Part shown: in pieces, positions 36,163 to 49,687 of the stretch
Position numbering within the stretch: position 1 is the stretch's first letter
Layout: every line of letters begins with the position of its first letter
Assembly (NCBI RefSeq): GCF_031755915.1
Contig: NC_083388.1
Coordinates: 27,683,001 to 27,747,000, forward strand
DNA length: 64,000 nt
Direction of reading: 5' to 3'
Source: Ziziphus jujuba
Taxonomy: Eukaryota; Streptophyta; Magnoliopsida; Rosales; Rhamnaceae
Translations under genes and position numbers: made by a program
Notes under the pieces: model-generated
Database searches by the model: none
Told to the model about the DNA's origin: nothing
What the model saw: the letters and a program-made list of their open reading frames with translations, nothing else

Positions 36163-37056
36163 CACTACGAAATAAATGCGTCTAAAAAAATAAAACCGCG
36201 ACTCTGAGGTTAATGCGTCAGTAAAAATTCAATAAATAGACGACGCATATGAAAAATGTTGACATCAAGAATTCGCTAGAAACAACAACACACGATGCAT
36301 CCATTAAGAGTCGCTGAATATTCAGCCCAACAGAGTTGCCTGTAATAGAGTGCATATATTTTATATAAATTGTATTGTTTAAACGCTACACTAAAGAAAA
36401 ATGTTAATCAATCTGATTTTCTTTCAACTTTCAAAATAGGTGAAAATATTTAAGAAAAATAATAGAGCTGGATTTTAATTTTTTTTTTCATTCCACATTA
36501 TTGATATCCGGCGACGCATAACAAACTCTATGCATCGCCTATTAACTTATTAATTTTTTTTTATTTTTTGTAAATATTAATCAGTTGATTTTTTTCCACC
36601 TTTAAATAACAAGTAAAAATATTTAAGCAGCATCACAGAGATTTTTTTTTTAACAAAAATATATACATCTGGCCACACATAGGCATATTGTGCGTCACCT
36701 GATGCCCTTATATTCATTTCTTTTTCTTTTTCATAAAATATTAATCAATCTGACTTCTTTCAACTTTAAAAATCAGTGAAAATATTTAAGAAAAATATCA
36801 GTGCTGGATTTTTTTTTTTCTTGGAACACACATTATTGATATAAGGCGATGCACAATCAATATTTTGCGTCGCCTGTTAATTTATTATTTTTTTTTTGGT
36901 TTTTTGTAAATATTAAGCAGTTGATTTTCTTTCAACTTTAAATAACAAGTGAAAATATTTAAGCAGCATCACAGAGCTTATTTTTTTGGTTTTTTAACAA
37001 AAAATATTTGTATCAGGCGACGCATAGGTATATTTTGCGTCGCCTTATTCCCTTAT

Positions 37057-40000
37057 TGTAACACCCCGTCCCAAAGTACAACGAAAATTTTCCAACTTTG
37101 ACCGAGGTTGACCATTGACCGTTGACTTTGACCGTTGACCCAATGGGTCAAAAGTTGACTTTTTGACTTGGATGAAATTCTAGGTTGACTGAGGTACCGT
37201 TACGAAGTACACATTGGCATGAGTTCGTAAACTAGTAGCACGTTGAAAACGGAGCTGCGGTTTGAAAGTTATGAGCAAAATAAGTCGAGGTCCAAACTGT
37301 CCAAAGGGCGCTGAGTTGATTTTTTATTCATGCAAAGTTGAGCTTTGACTCATGCATGGTTGTGAAGTACTCATCGATACAAATTCATAGCCTAGCGACA
37401 CGCTTAAATTGGACTTCTGGTTAAAAAGTTATGGGCATGCAAATTTTTCCGAATACAGTATTATTTTAATATATTTGGCTTGAGTGAACAATGTGTGCCA
37501 CATCTCACAATTTCAGCCAATCCCATGAGTGAATAGTGTCACCCACGGGTGGCTTTTATTTTGGCAAAACGCGTGAGCCGGCGGGGAAAAGAGAGAGAAA
37601 GAGAGGAGGAGAGAGAGAGAAATAGCTAGAGAGAGAAACCAACCGGCCACCGCCGTTCACCCATTTCCGGCCATCGGAACAGTACACGTGCCACCCCACC
37701 TTGAAGCCCACCTGAAAACCGGTCGGCCAACCGATCTCCAACGCGCCCGGATCGAGGCTTTTTTGGCGGCACACCGATTCCTTCAAACCATGATTTCTCC
37801 CTATTCCGGCCACTGTTTGCCTCACCGCCAGTCCCATTGAGTTACCCATCACTAGATCTACCTTTCCACCAAAAATCACGGCCAGTGGCCACCGGATGCG
37901 CCGCCGGCGGTGGCGGATTCCGGTGACCACAGCAGCTCGCCGGGAAATTGACTTTCCGGTGAGTTTCCGGCTGCACCGCCCCTCCTTTCCCACTAATTCC
38001 AACCCTCTGAACCCAAATCCGATGTCTCCTTTCCTCAAATCTCAACGGATTGAGAGAATCGAGGAGTTAAATCCCGAAAGCTTTCCGGCGAGATTCCGGC
38101 CACCACGGGTCCGATCTCCGGGAGGTAAGCCTCAATCCATGATCATCGTTCCATAAGTTTCAATTCGGTATATTACTCGTCAATTTTGGTTAACGTTTGT
38201 GTTAGTCCCCCCGGGTACTGGCTATTATTTACCCGAATAAAATATTAATTTATTTGAAATATGTAATATTGTTGTTCTAGGAGCACGTGTACGTCGTGGA
38301 ATTGATCCCATGGAGGATCTTGGATTAATTGCATGCTCGAGGTGAGTGATCCACCTTCAAATTAATTTTGGGATTTAAATTTGTGAATATTTTGTGTGAA
38401 TTGAATATTTGAAATTGATATTTTATGTGCCAAATATTTCGTAAATTTATATTTGGAATTTTGATGCCAAAATTGAATGGAATTAAATATTTGTGCACTA
38501 TAAAATATTTTGGTTTTAACGAATTTGAGATTTTGGCAATTATTATCAAATTTTCATAGTTGAAATATTTCATAATTAAATATTTGATAAATATGTTTTA
38601 TGTATTTGATATTAAGAGAATTTCCATAGAAATTGCATTGCTAATTTATAATGTTTTTAATATATGTTTTGGTTCCAAAAGAATATATTTGGAAATTTAA
38701 AGAAATTGTGGTTTGATTTATTTGAATTATTGCTATGGTTATTAGTTTTAAAAATTGTTTTGGGGTATAATATAATATATATGTGTTCGAATAATTTGGC
38801 TTATATACCATTGGATTGAATGTTTGGATTATGCATATAAAAATATTTGCCTTATTAAATATGAGTTGTCATTTTACGTAAGGTTTGACAATGTATTAAA
38901 TGGTTTTATATTCTAATGGGTTTATAAGTGAACTTGGAGTAGTTAAATATTTTGGTGTTTAAATTGGGGTTTTAAATCATTTCGGAAATGATTTATTTGA
39001 GAAGCAGATGGAAAATTTTATGATTTTAAGCATGATCAAATATTTTATAATTTTATGTGTTTAAAATTGGTCTATGGTGAATATATTTCACTGTGGTATT
39101 TCTGATTTTTGTATGAAATGACGATTTTGAAAATTTTGAAATATTTGAACAAGCGATTGAACTTGACAATTAAATTATTATTATGATACAGTAGGATACT
39201 GTATCGGTCATTTTAAATTGATGTACCATGTAGTGCCAATACCTTGAATCAGTATTATATTATATTATATTAGCGCGCGCTGGGTTTACCCCGGTGCCGT
39301 GAGGTTGGTTTCATCCAACGGTTATCTATTATTACCACGGACTGTGAGGTCGGGTTTATCCGACGGTTTATTATTATTACCACGGTACCGTGAGGTTGGT
39401 ATCATCCAACGGTTTATTATTGCCACGGACCGTGAGGTTGGGTACGTCCCAACGGTTATTTATTATTTCCACGACACCATTCATATATTGAGGGTCGTGA
39501 GGTGGGTGTATCCCACGGTTTATAGATTGATACATCGTATGGTACATTGTATATGTTGTATAAATTGTTGTTTTTATTATTTATTTAAATTTAAAGCTTT
39601 ACACAAATTTTATGAAATTGTTATCGTAATTTTATTACCTATTCTCATTAATGTTTAAGAGTTATTTGTCTTGATTTTATCATTTAAATCGATTGATATT
39701 TTAAAATAAATTCTATTATATTTTTTTATCAATTGTTTTATATAGATGTTTAAATTGATTTAAAATATTCCTTTGGTTATTTCCTTGATTTAAACAATAA
39801 ATTTTATAATTTATATATTGGATTTATTTTTGTTCTTATGCCAAATTTCTTTAATATAAGTATTGATTATGATTTTATTTATGGTATCCAATGATGTCTT
39901 ATTCTTTATTTCCATTATAAATTTGGATTCTTAAATTCTTGTATTTTATTCGAAATTTGTTGACTAATTGTTTTCCTTGATTTTTGGGGTATAAAAGATT

Positions 40001-40643
40001 GGGTTTTCCGAAAATGTTTTAAAAGGGGAACCTTTCCAACGGAGTGAAAGGTGAGGGTTTTAAGAGAAATTATTATTTTCCAATTAATTATTATTTATGT
40101 ATTTATTTATTCTCAATTAATCAAGTGTACTATAATTATCGTGGCTTTATAATTGTATAGTAGATAGGGTCACTCACTGAGATGATTAGCATCTCATATT
40201 TTTAAATCTATTCCCCTAGGTCCAGGTTGGGAGACGTTGATCGTCCGGGGCGAGTCCGACGTCTCAGTTCATTGCCAAGAGTCCAAGAAGCATTTCCTCC
40301 CTTTTTCCTCTTCATCTTGTATTGCTTCCTTATCTGACATTGTATTAATTCCACATTTATTTGTATAATGCTCTGTATACTGTATTGGATATTTAGTTAT
40401 TAATTATGCACTAATTTACTGTTATTCATTTGGAGTACTGCAATTTTGTGGAATTAAATTGTAGTAATGTGGGAGGAATAAGGGGATGTATATAGAAGTG
40501 TGTTTTCAATGCAGAAAATTTGTGGTAAGTCCAACCTTTAGGGGAGGTTCTGCCGGATTTTCCATTGGAATGTCTGGTAGAGTTTTCCCTGGGATCAGGG
40601 CTTGTCTAGGATTCTGGTGAGGAATTTTGGACGGGTCCTGACA
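37057..40643 (+). mobile_element. solo LTR (3587 bp) with exact target duplication
   Basis: It begins TGTAACACCCCGTCCC and ends GACGGGTCCTGACA, flanked by a perfect CTTAT duplication (37052-37056 and 40644-40648). This is the best-preserved reference copy of the module-A LTR form. In order: a TTGACC/GTCAA-rich 5' end (37090-37350); a GC-rich block with GA-rich tract and a minus-strand open frame (37556-38038); the 61-bp cassette (38281-38341); an AT-rich section; the CCACGG minisatellite (39290-39520); and the TGAGATG/CATCTCA hairpin (40178-40196). It lies inside the left CACTA array. Confidence 0.95.
38281..38341 (+). other. 61-bp exon-like LTR cassette
   Basis: Preceded by TTGTTCTAG and followed by GTGAGTGATCC. 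The ATG within CCATGG is kept. The 3' arm reads CATGCTC rather than CGTGCTC, which weakens the terminal stem by one pair. Confidence 0.55.
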
Positions 40644-43600
40644 CTTATATTTATTTATTTTCTTTTCTCATAAAATATTAATCAATCTGATTTTCTTTCA
40701 ACTTTAAAAACCAGTGAAAATATTGAAGAAAAATAACAGATCTGGATTTTAATTTTTTTTTCGTTCCACATTATTGGTATCCAGCGACCCATAACAAACT
40801 CTATGTGTTGCCTATTAACTTATTATTTTTTTTTTAGTTTTTTGTAAATATTAATCAGTTGATTTTCTTTCAATTTTAAATAACAAGTGAAAATATTTAA
40901 GCAGTATCACAGAGATTTTTTTTTTTAACAAAAATATATACATCCGACGATGCATAGGCATATTGTGCGTCGCCTAATGCCCTTATATTTATTTATTTTT
41001 CTTTTTCATAAAATATTAATCAATCTAATTTTTTTTCAACTTTAAAAATCAATGAAAATATTTAAGAAAAATAACAATGCTAGATTTTTATTTTTTTGGA
41101 ACACACATTATTGATATAAGGCGACGCATAATCAACATTATGCGTCGCCTGTTAATTTATTATTACTTTTTGTTTTTGGTTTTTTGTAAATATTAAGCAG
41201 TTGATTTTCTTTCAACTTTAAATAACAAGTGAAAATATTTAAGCAGTATCACAAAGCTTTTTTTTTTTTCTCCAAAAAATATTTGTATCAGGTGACGCAT
41301 AGGTATATTTTGCGTTGCCTTATTCCCTTATATTTATTTATTTTCCTTTTTCATAAAATCTTAATCAGTCTGATTTTCTTTCAACTTTAAAAACCAGTGA
41401 AAATATTTAATAAAAATAACAGTGCTGGATTTTTATTTTTGTGCAACACACATTATAGATATCAGGCGAAGCATAATCAACATTATGCGTCGCCTGTTAA
41501 TTTATTAATTTTTTTTTTTGGTTTTTTGTAAATATTAAGCAGTTGATTTTCTTTCAACTTTAAATAACAAGTGAAAATATTTAAGCAACAACACAGAGGT
41601 TTTTTTTTTTTATTTTTTTACAAAAAATATTTGTATTAGGTGATGCATAGGTATATTATGTGTTGCCTGATGCCCTTATATTTATTTATTTTCCTTTTTT
41701 ATAAAATATTAATCAATCTGATTTTGCTTTCAACTTTAAAAATTAGTAAAAATATTTAAGAAAAATAACAGAGCTGGATTGTTATTTTTTTGGTCAGCAT
41801 ATTATTGATATAAGGCGACGCATAAACATCTCTATGAGTCGCCTGTTAACATATATATATATATATATATATATTTGTAAATATTAATCAATTAATTTTC
41901 TTTCAACTTTAAATAAAAAGAAAAAATATTTAAGCAGCTTCACAAAGCTTGTTTTTGTTTTTTTTTTTTTTCAAAAATTTGTTTATCAGGGGACACAAAT
42001 GCATATTGTGCGTCGCCTATTCACTAAAAATTTATTTATTTTCCTTTTTCATAAAATATTCATCAATCTGATTTCCTTTCAACTTTAAATAACAAGTGAA
42101 AATATTTAAGCAGAATCAGAGAGCTTGATTTATTTATTTTTTTTTAACAAAATATTTGTATCAGGTGACCCAAAATCACATTGTACGTTGCCTATTACAC
42201 TTTTATATTATTATTGGAATCTTTTTTTTTTTTTGGTTTTCTTAAAATATTAATTAATTTGTTTTACTTTCAATTTTAAATAACCAGTAAAAATATTTAA
42301 GAAGCATAACTGTGTTGGATTTTTTTTTTTTGGTTGTATAAGACGACGCACAATATGGTTGTGCGTCGCCTGTTACATTTTTATTTTATTTTATTTTATT
42401 TGTTTGGTTTTTAGAAATATTAATCAATCTGTTTACTTTCAACTTCACATAACCAGTTAAAATATTTAAGAAGCATAACTGTTCTTGTTTTTGTTTTCTT
42501 TGCATTATTTGTATCAGGTGACGAATAATTGTATTATGCGTCGCCTGTTACCCTTTTATTTTTTTTTGTTTTCTAAAAATATTAGTCAATCTGTTTTACT
42601 TTCAACTTCAATAACCAGTTAAAATATTTAAGCTCATAACTGTGATGGTTTTTGTTTTTATTTTTATTATTTGTATCAGGCGACCCTCAAGCATTTTGTG
42701 CATCGCCTGTTCACCTTTTATTGTATTTTTTTTTTTTTTTGGTTTTGTAAAAATATTAATCAATCTGTTTTACTTTCGGCATCAAATAACTCGTTAAAAT
42801 ATTGAAGCACATAACTATGATGGTTTTTGTGTTTTTTTGCATTATTTGTATCAGGCAACGCTAAAGCTTATTGTACGTTGCCTGTTCACCTTTTATTTAT
42901 TTAATTGTTTTTTCTTTTTGGGTTTTGTAAAAATATAAATCAATCTGTTTTACTTTCAACCTCAAATAACTAGTTAAAATATTTAAGCACATAACTGTGA
43001 TGGTTTTTGTTTTGTTTTGTTTTTTTTTTTTTTTTTTTGCATTATTTGTATCAGACGTGTCAGGACCCGTCCAAAATTCCTCACTGGAACCCTAGACAAG
43101 CCCTGATCCCAGGGAAACCCTACCAGACCCTCCAATGGAAAATCCGACAGAACCTCCCCTAAAGGTTGGACTTACCACAATTTTCCTGCACTGAAAATAC
43201 ACTTCTAGAAACATCCCCTTATTCTTCCCACATTACTACAATTTGATTCCACAAATTTACAGCACTTCAAAATAAATAACAGTAAATCAGTGCATAATTA
43301 ATAACTAGATGTCCAATACAGTATACAAAGCATTATAAGTTACAGATGAGTGTGAAAGTTATACAACATAAAATAGGAAACAATAATACAATAGAATACA
43401 AGGAAGCATACTCTTTGAAACTCAACAGCAACAAACGTCGAGCTTGATTCTGATGTCGTCTACCAGCCCGAACCTAAGGGAACGGAATTTAAAAACGTGA
43501 GATGCTAATCATCTTAGTGAGTGACCCTATCTACTGGACAATTATAATAGTAACGAAAATTATAGCACATTTGAATAATTAACAATAAATGAGTAAATAA

Positions 43601-44195
43601 ATAATAATTAATTGAAAATAATATTTTCTCTCAAAACCCTCACGGTTCACTCGGTTGGAAAAGTTCCCCTTTTAAAACATTTCACAAAACCCAGCAATTA
43701 TATTTCCCCAAAATCAAGGTAGCCAATAAATAATTAATTAAATAATAAATAAGTGGCATATCAACATTTAAAAATACAAAATCATGCAAATAATAATATA
43801 GAGCACCACAATTTATATGAAAATATTTACTCAATAATTACCAATAAAATGCAACAATTTCTTTTCTTTTTTTTTGAAATCCAATGCACTCAGAAAAATA
43901 ATCCGGAATAAAATAAATTTTTAATAACAAATAATAAATCATATAAAAAAATGCCATAAAAATTATTTGTTTGAAATAAACGGTAAAAGTTAAATAAATT
44001 AACCATTTTTAATTGAATAGTATTTCCAAATAATAAGTTTTAAAAAAAATTCAAATAAAAAATAGCCTGATGCACCACACTATATACCAGTGATGCCCTA
44101 CGGTACTCAGCGTCCCGAGCACCCTCAGGAGGGGGTTAAAGAGAGAACAGGCATACGGTCGCTTCGGCATCCCAACAGCGCCGCTGCTAAAACCT

Positions 44196-44365
44196 GTCAT
44201 CCCGGCCTAGGAGGAAGGCGGTTATGTGCACTATACTAAACTGGCTTGCCCTCAAGCCCATAGGTAACTCACGGGAGACTGTCATCCCAGCCTAGGAGGA
44301 GGGCTGTTATGTGCACTATACTAAACCTGCCTGCCCTCAGGTCCATAGGTAACTCACTGGAGACT
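44196..44365. repeat. 85-bp tandem duplication in an LTR
   Basis: Two copies starting GTCATCCCGGCCTAGGAGG (44196) and GTCATCCCAGCCTAGGAGG (44281), differing at several sites. Other LTR copies carry a single unit at this place. Confidence 0.8.
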
Positions 44366-45026
44366 AAAACCTGTGCGCTAATCACAATCTCATGTACAGT
44401 ACAGAACACCAGTACTGCATAAGTGTGTCTAAAATAATTAAAATAAAATAAATACCAATAGCCCATTTTTATTATTACCAAAAATTTCTGAAATTTACAG
44501 TGGGAGTTGTAAAAATCTCCAATCCCATATTCCTTGCATTTCTCACCATAAATCATCAATATAGAAAAGAAATATGGTTTACTCAAAACCATGAAATCAA
44601 CCACATCGCATTATAAATGCATAATTACCTTTTTAAAACATACAGTACCATCGTACCAATATTTTTCTTCAAATCCTTTAAATCAATTTTTTTTTTCTCC
44701 AAAATAATATATAAGGCTCACAAAAATATTTAAATATAATTTCTCTTCATAAGCCCTTGATTGTACATAAAAATTCTCGGTAAAAAATAATAATAATAAT
44801 AATCCAGAATTTAAATCATAAATTCTTTGAATTTCTCCAATATTCAATCATGGCATCAAAATATATATATGTATGCATATAACCAAACATTTGAAATTTG
44901 ACATTATAAAATAAATACCCAATTTTATAAAATTCCAACCACATACATATATTTTCCAAATATTCAAATATCACCAAATAAATATAAATCATCACCCGAA
45001 AATAGTTTTTGAGGTGGGTCACTCAC

Positions 45027-45087
45027 CTGGAGCACGCAATTAATCCAAGATCCACCATGGGATCAATTCCACGACGTACACGTGCTC
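45027..45087 (-). other. 61-bp exon-like LTR cassette
   Basis: On the minus strand, TTCTAG precedes and GTGAGTGACC follows. Terminal GAGCACG and CGTGCTC arms and the CCATGG are intact. Confidence 0.6.
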
Positions 45088-46546
45088 CTAGAACAACAAT
45101 ATTAAACATCTCAAATAAATTAATATTTTATTAGGATAAATAATACCCGGTATCCGGGGGGACTAACACAAACGTTAACCAAAATTGATAAGTAATATAC
45201 CGAATCGAAGCTTGAGTGACGAGGATTACGAATCTGGTCTTACTTCCCGGAGATTGGACCGATTATGGCCAAAATCTCATCGGAAACTCTCGGCCTTTAG
45301 AGCCTCGATTCTCCCAAACCGACACGAATTGGAGGAAAAGGACACCGAATTTGGATTCAAGGGATCGAAATTAGTGGGAAAAGGTGGGTGGTGCAACCTA
45401 GAACTCATCGGAATAGTGATTTCTTCGGTGAGCTGTCGCGATCACCGGCAACTGTCGCCGCCGGTTGCGTGAGCGGTGGCCACTGACCATGATTTTTGGT
45501 AGGGAGATAGGCCTCGAGGTGGGTGTTCCAATGGGATCGGCGGTGAAACAAACGGTGGCCGGAATTGGGAGAAATCTGGGTTTGAAGGTGGCGGCGTCGC
45601 CGCCAAGAAAGCCCCGATCCGGGCGCATCGCCGGTCGGTTGGCCATGAAATTTTGGGGGTTGGCCGAAAATGGAGAGGCGCTCCTGCTTGGCCAGCACAT
45701 GTGGCAAGATTCGGCTAGAAAAGTTTGCCACTTTGGCGGCCGGTGGTTCTCTCTCTCTCTCTCCCCCCTCTCTCTCTCCTCTCTCTCTTTCTCTCTCCTC
45801 CCCCCCTCTTTTCACATTGGTTTAAGGTCACTGTGGGTGGCACTATTCACCCACATGGACCTTAAGATGTCGACACATAGTGTCACTGTTCATGCACTTT
45901 GCATAATTCGAAAATAGAATAAAATATTGCGGTAATTGGAAATCTTTGCAAACCCATAACTTTTTAACCGTAGGTCCAAATTAGGTGTGCCGCTAGTCTG
46001 TGGACTCATATCGATGAGTACTTTACAACCATGTATGAGTCAAAGCTCATTTCCCTATAAATAAAAAGTCAACTCCAGCACTCTTGGACAGTTTGGACCC
46101 CAATTTTGTTTTGCTCTAATCTTTCAAACCGTCGCTCCGTTTTCAACGTGCTATTAGTCTACAAACTCATGCCAACGTGTACTTCGTAACGGTACCCCAG
46201 TCAACCTAGAATTCCATCCGAGTCAAAAAGTCAACTTTTGACCTCTTCGGTCAACGGTCAACGGTCAAAGTCAATGGTCAACCTCGATCAAAGTTAGAAA
46301 ATTTTCGTTGTACTTTGGGACGGGGTGTTACAAGGCGACTCTCAAGCATATTGTGCGTTCACTGTTTATTTTAATTATTTTTAATATTGTTTGAATTTTT
46401 GTAAAATTGGTATGTTTAAAACCAAAGTTCATGCAAAACACATATTACCTAATGAGTGATTTTCACAAATTGGTCTACGATATTTTATATGTACAAACAA
46501 AAGCTATTAAGAAAAACTAGCTATTTCACTACCATGCATAGATATT

Positions 46547-49500
46547 CATTGGTTTGAGATACTTGTGATCATCGCTGTTGCCCATTCATCTCTAAATTCG
46601 TTGACATTTTCAGCTTGTAACCAAGTGACACCTTCGTATTGAACGTGAGAAACTTATGTTAATACATATATAAATAATCATAAATATTAATTATTACATA
46701 ATAGAAATATGATGAAATCATTAAATTAATAATAATTTACCATTCCTCTTAGGTCCCGGGGAGGAACTTTGCGCCTAATGATATCTCGCATTATCATCAT
46801 AATATAGTAACCGCATTCCGTACTCCTGGGCAGCATCGATGTCTAAATTTGCAAACAGTAAATTATGTGTAATATTAGATACGAATATATACAAGTATAC
46901 AACTAATAATGCTAAGTTTATATATAATAATTACCTTAGTATTTTGCCACCGAAGTTTCTTTTCAGATGTCTTTCCTTGGTTCCATGCAACGAAGGAACT
47001 ATATAGAAATATAAATATTGTATAAGATTATATTGTAGCTTCAAAAGTACAAATCCAGTATAAGAACAATTAATTAAAAAAATTAGATTTATTAACTTAC
47101 TCGTCGATCAAAGTTTTTAGATCCTTATCAATTATATTCTTATGAGTCTTCAAAGAATAAAAAAACCATGCTACTACTTTGTATAAATCAACAACACATA
47201 GCATCCAATGATTCCTAAAAACACCAATAAATATTTTAGTTAATATGATGTTTTTCGAAATTAATATTTTCACAACATAACTCAATTAAAACTAACACAA
47301 TATTACCTTGCACAGTAGGGAAAGAATCATAGTTAATTATTTCTTGCATCTTGCCATATACTCAATATATTTATCATCCGTTTATGAGGGTTTGGATAAC
47401 CAACCGAAGCAATAATATCCGGATGAACAAAGCAATATTTCCCTTTGAAGGAGCCCGTCAATCCCTCACATAAATGCCTACATAAGCTGATTACAAGTAA
47501 TTATAATGTATAATTAATTAAATTAAAGAATTAGTTATAAAGACATCCAAATTTAGTTTACCTCAAGTAGAACAAGATGCATTTGGAAGATAATTCTTGC
47601 ATGTAACAAAAATCATTTATATCACTCCTCGCTATGCCCAACTATTGTTCTTCCCCAAATATCTCTTTTTTCATATTAAAAAACCATAAATGATCGCTAT
47701 CGACGTCCTTGATCCGACGTAGCAACTCTCGGATTGTTAGGCTAACAACTAAGGGATCAACATTATCATCTTGATCATTCTTAACATTTGACCTGTTCGA
47801 GCTTCCCTACATATATCAACAAACAACATTTAAAGTAGAACAAAAACAAAATTATTTTAAACTTCATTATTATATACAAAAATGAAATTATTGTAAACTT
47901 CATTATTATATATAGCTGCATCGAACAATACCTCCTCATGTGGCAAGATAACAAGATCTCTTAGCCATGCAACAAATGCACCTTCAGCATCACCGACACG
48001 TATGGTGTTAAATGACGGAATAGGCAAAGGTGCAAATCCATCAATAACATCATCAACAGCGACCTTATAATTTGCTGCACTTAGCTTCACACCATGGCAC
48101 ATATCCGGTGGCAGCGAAGGTACCAAAGTGCCACGTGCTACTATATGGCCAACATTGCCTTGTGCAAGATTACATTTTACACCCTGCAAAGTTAAAAATA
48201 AAAAATAAAAAAAATTAATATATGTTCACATGACAATATTCTTTCAACTTAAAGACTCGATCCCATGACCTCATGGTCGTAGGTAGGGCTCTTCAACCAT
48301 GGGGACTATATAGATAATAATAACCCATTTAAACATATATATATATATATATATAATGAAATAATTACCTCAGGATAGATCCGAGGAGCATCAACCCAAG
48401 ATGTAGATTGGGTCCCATGAGTAGCAACATCATCGACTTGGGTCCTAGGAGCATCAACATCATCGGCTGGGGGGGTCCCATGAGCAGCAACATCATCGGC
48501 TGGGGGGGTTCCTTGAGCAGTAACATCATCGACTTGGGTCCCAGGAGTAGCAACAGCATCGGCTGGATGAGTAAGTAACAGAATGTCAATATGACATGCT
48601 GATATGAGTGCATCAACTTGGGTAGCGCTGCTGCTACTTGAATTTCTGACGATCGCCACCAGACCTTTGAGCAGCATCTCATAGACTGCATTGTTTCCAC
48701 TTCCCTTCGACTTGGTCTTTTTTTGTGAACTCGACTCAGGAGTATGGAAAAAGTTAGTCACCGTGTATCCTTTGCCTCGACCCCTAAGCCTACCTCCATA
48801 CTCCTCTTTTCCCAAAGCTTGTGTGAGGATATCCACCGGAGGTGAAGGCTGAATTTCTCCTTCTGTTGCCTTCTTCTTTAAGTCATTCTACAATATATTG
48901 TTTGAATGATTAAATATATCAGTTTATATAATAATGAACTAAATACTAATATATGCAACAAATATTCATAAAAAATAGAATACTCACAATTTTTTCCGCT
49001 ACATGTTCAGTTTCTTCATTTGCATATTTTCCATCCTTCCCCATACGTGCCTGTATCCATAGGTCATCTCGGTCAACATAATCTTCGGTGCCTCTTTCAA
49101 GTTGCTTCAACAGTTGCAAATAAATTAATTTTAATAATGCAAGTGATCAAGTAACAATGACAAAATTAATATGGTTAAATGTAAATAAAAATAAATTACA
49201 TACAATGGCTCTTTCTAATCTCGCGTAGCCCATTGCACCCATCCTATGCGGATACTTGTTTAATTGCCGTTTTTCCAAATATTTTTGACTTAATGCCTAC
49301 AAAAGTTATAAACATACATATTAGAAAACCCAAAAAATTTAAGTCACCATAACAAATTTTAATTTTTATATAAATAATGACAACACAATTTAATACAACA
49401 TTAACATGCATTAAATAAAACTATACTTGGAATTTATCCGACAACCTTTGTTGTACAAAATCATCCCACACCTCTTGGCTTATGAATTCATACATTGAGG

Positions 49501-49649
49501 GTTGATGCTTCAACTTTTCGGGTGTGTCAATATATGGTCGAACAAAATATCTATATAAGTAATTCTTGAATTTTCTCCATTTGTCACAACAATCTTTTAA
49601 AGTTACCTTCCTAAAACTATCATCTTTACCCGTATATTGCTGTAAAATT

Positions 49650-49687
<38 letters not shown>

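Larger units (their letters stand above)
43058..46332 (-). mobile_element. solo LTR (3275 bp), reverse orientation
   Basis: It starts TGTCAGGACCCGTCC and ends GGGACGGGGTGTTACA. It is flanked by AGACG (43053-43057) and AGGCG (46333-46337), a 5-bp duplication with one substitution; the surrounding repeat indicates AGGCG is original. It contains the non-minisatellite module with an internal 85-bp tandem duplication (44196-44365), the 61-bp cassette (45027-45087), a GC-rich block with CT tract (45740-45810) and a GTCAA-rich right end. Confidence 0.9.
36163..46400. repeat. left subterminal array of the CACTA element (interrupted)
   Basis: About 18 monomers of 160-180 bp at 36163-37056, 40649-43057 and 46333-46400. 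Each holds a hairpin of the form AGGCGACGCATAAT..ATTATGCGTCGCCT (variably decayed), a T-tract, and CAATCTGATTTTCTTTCAAC followed by CAGTGAAAATATTTAAG. The orientation is the reverse complement of the right array. Monomers near the gene (42150-43050) have lost more of the hairpin than those at 41100-41500. Two solo LTRs interrupt the array. Confidence 0.85.
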
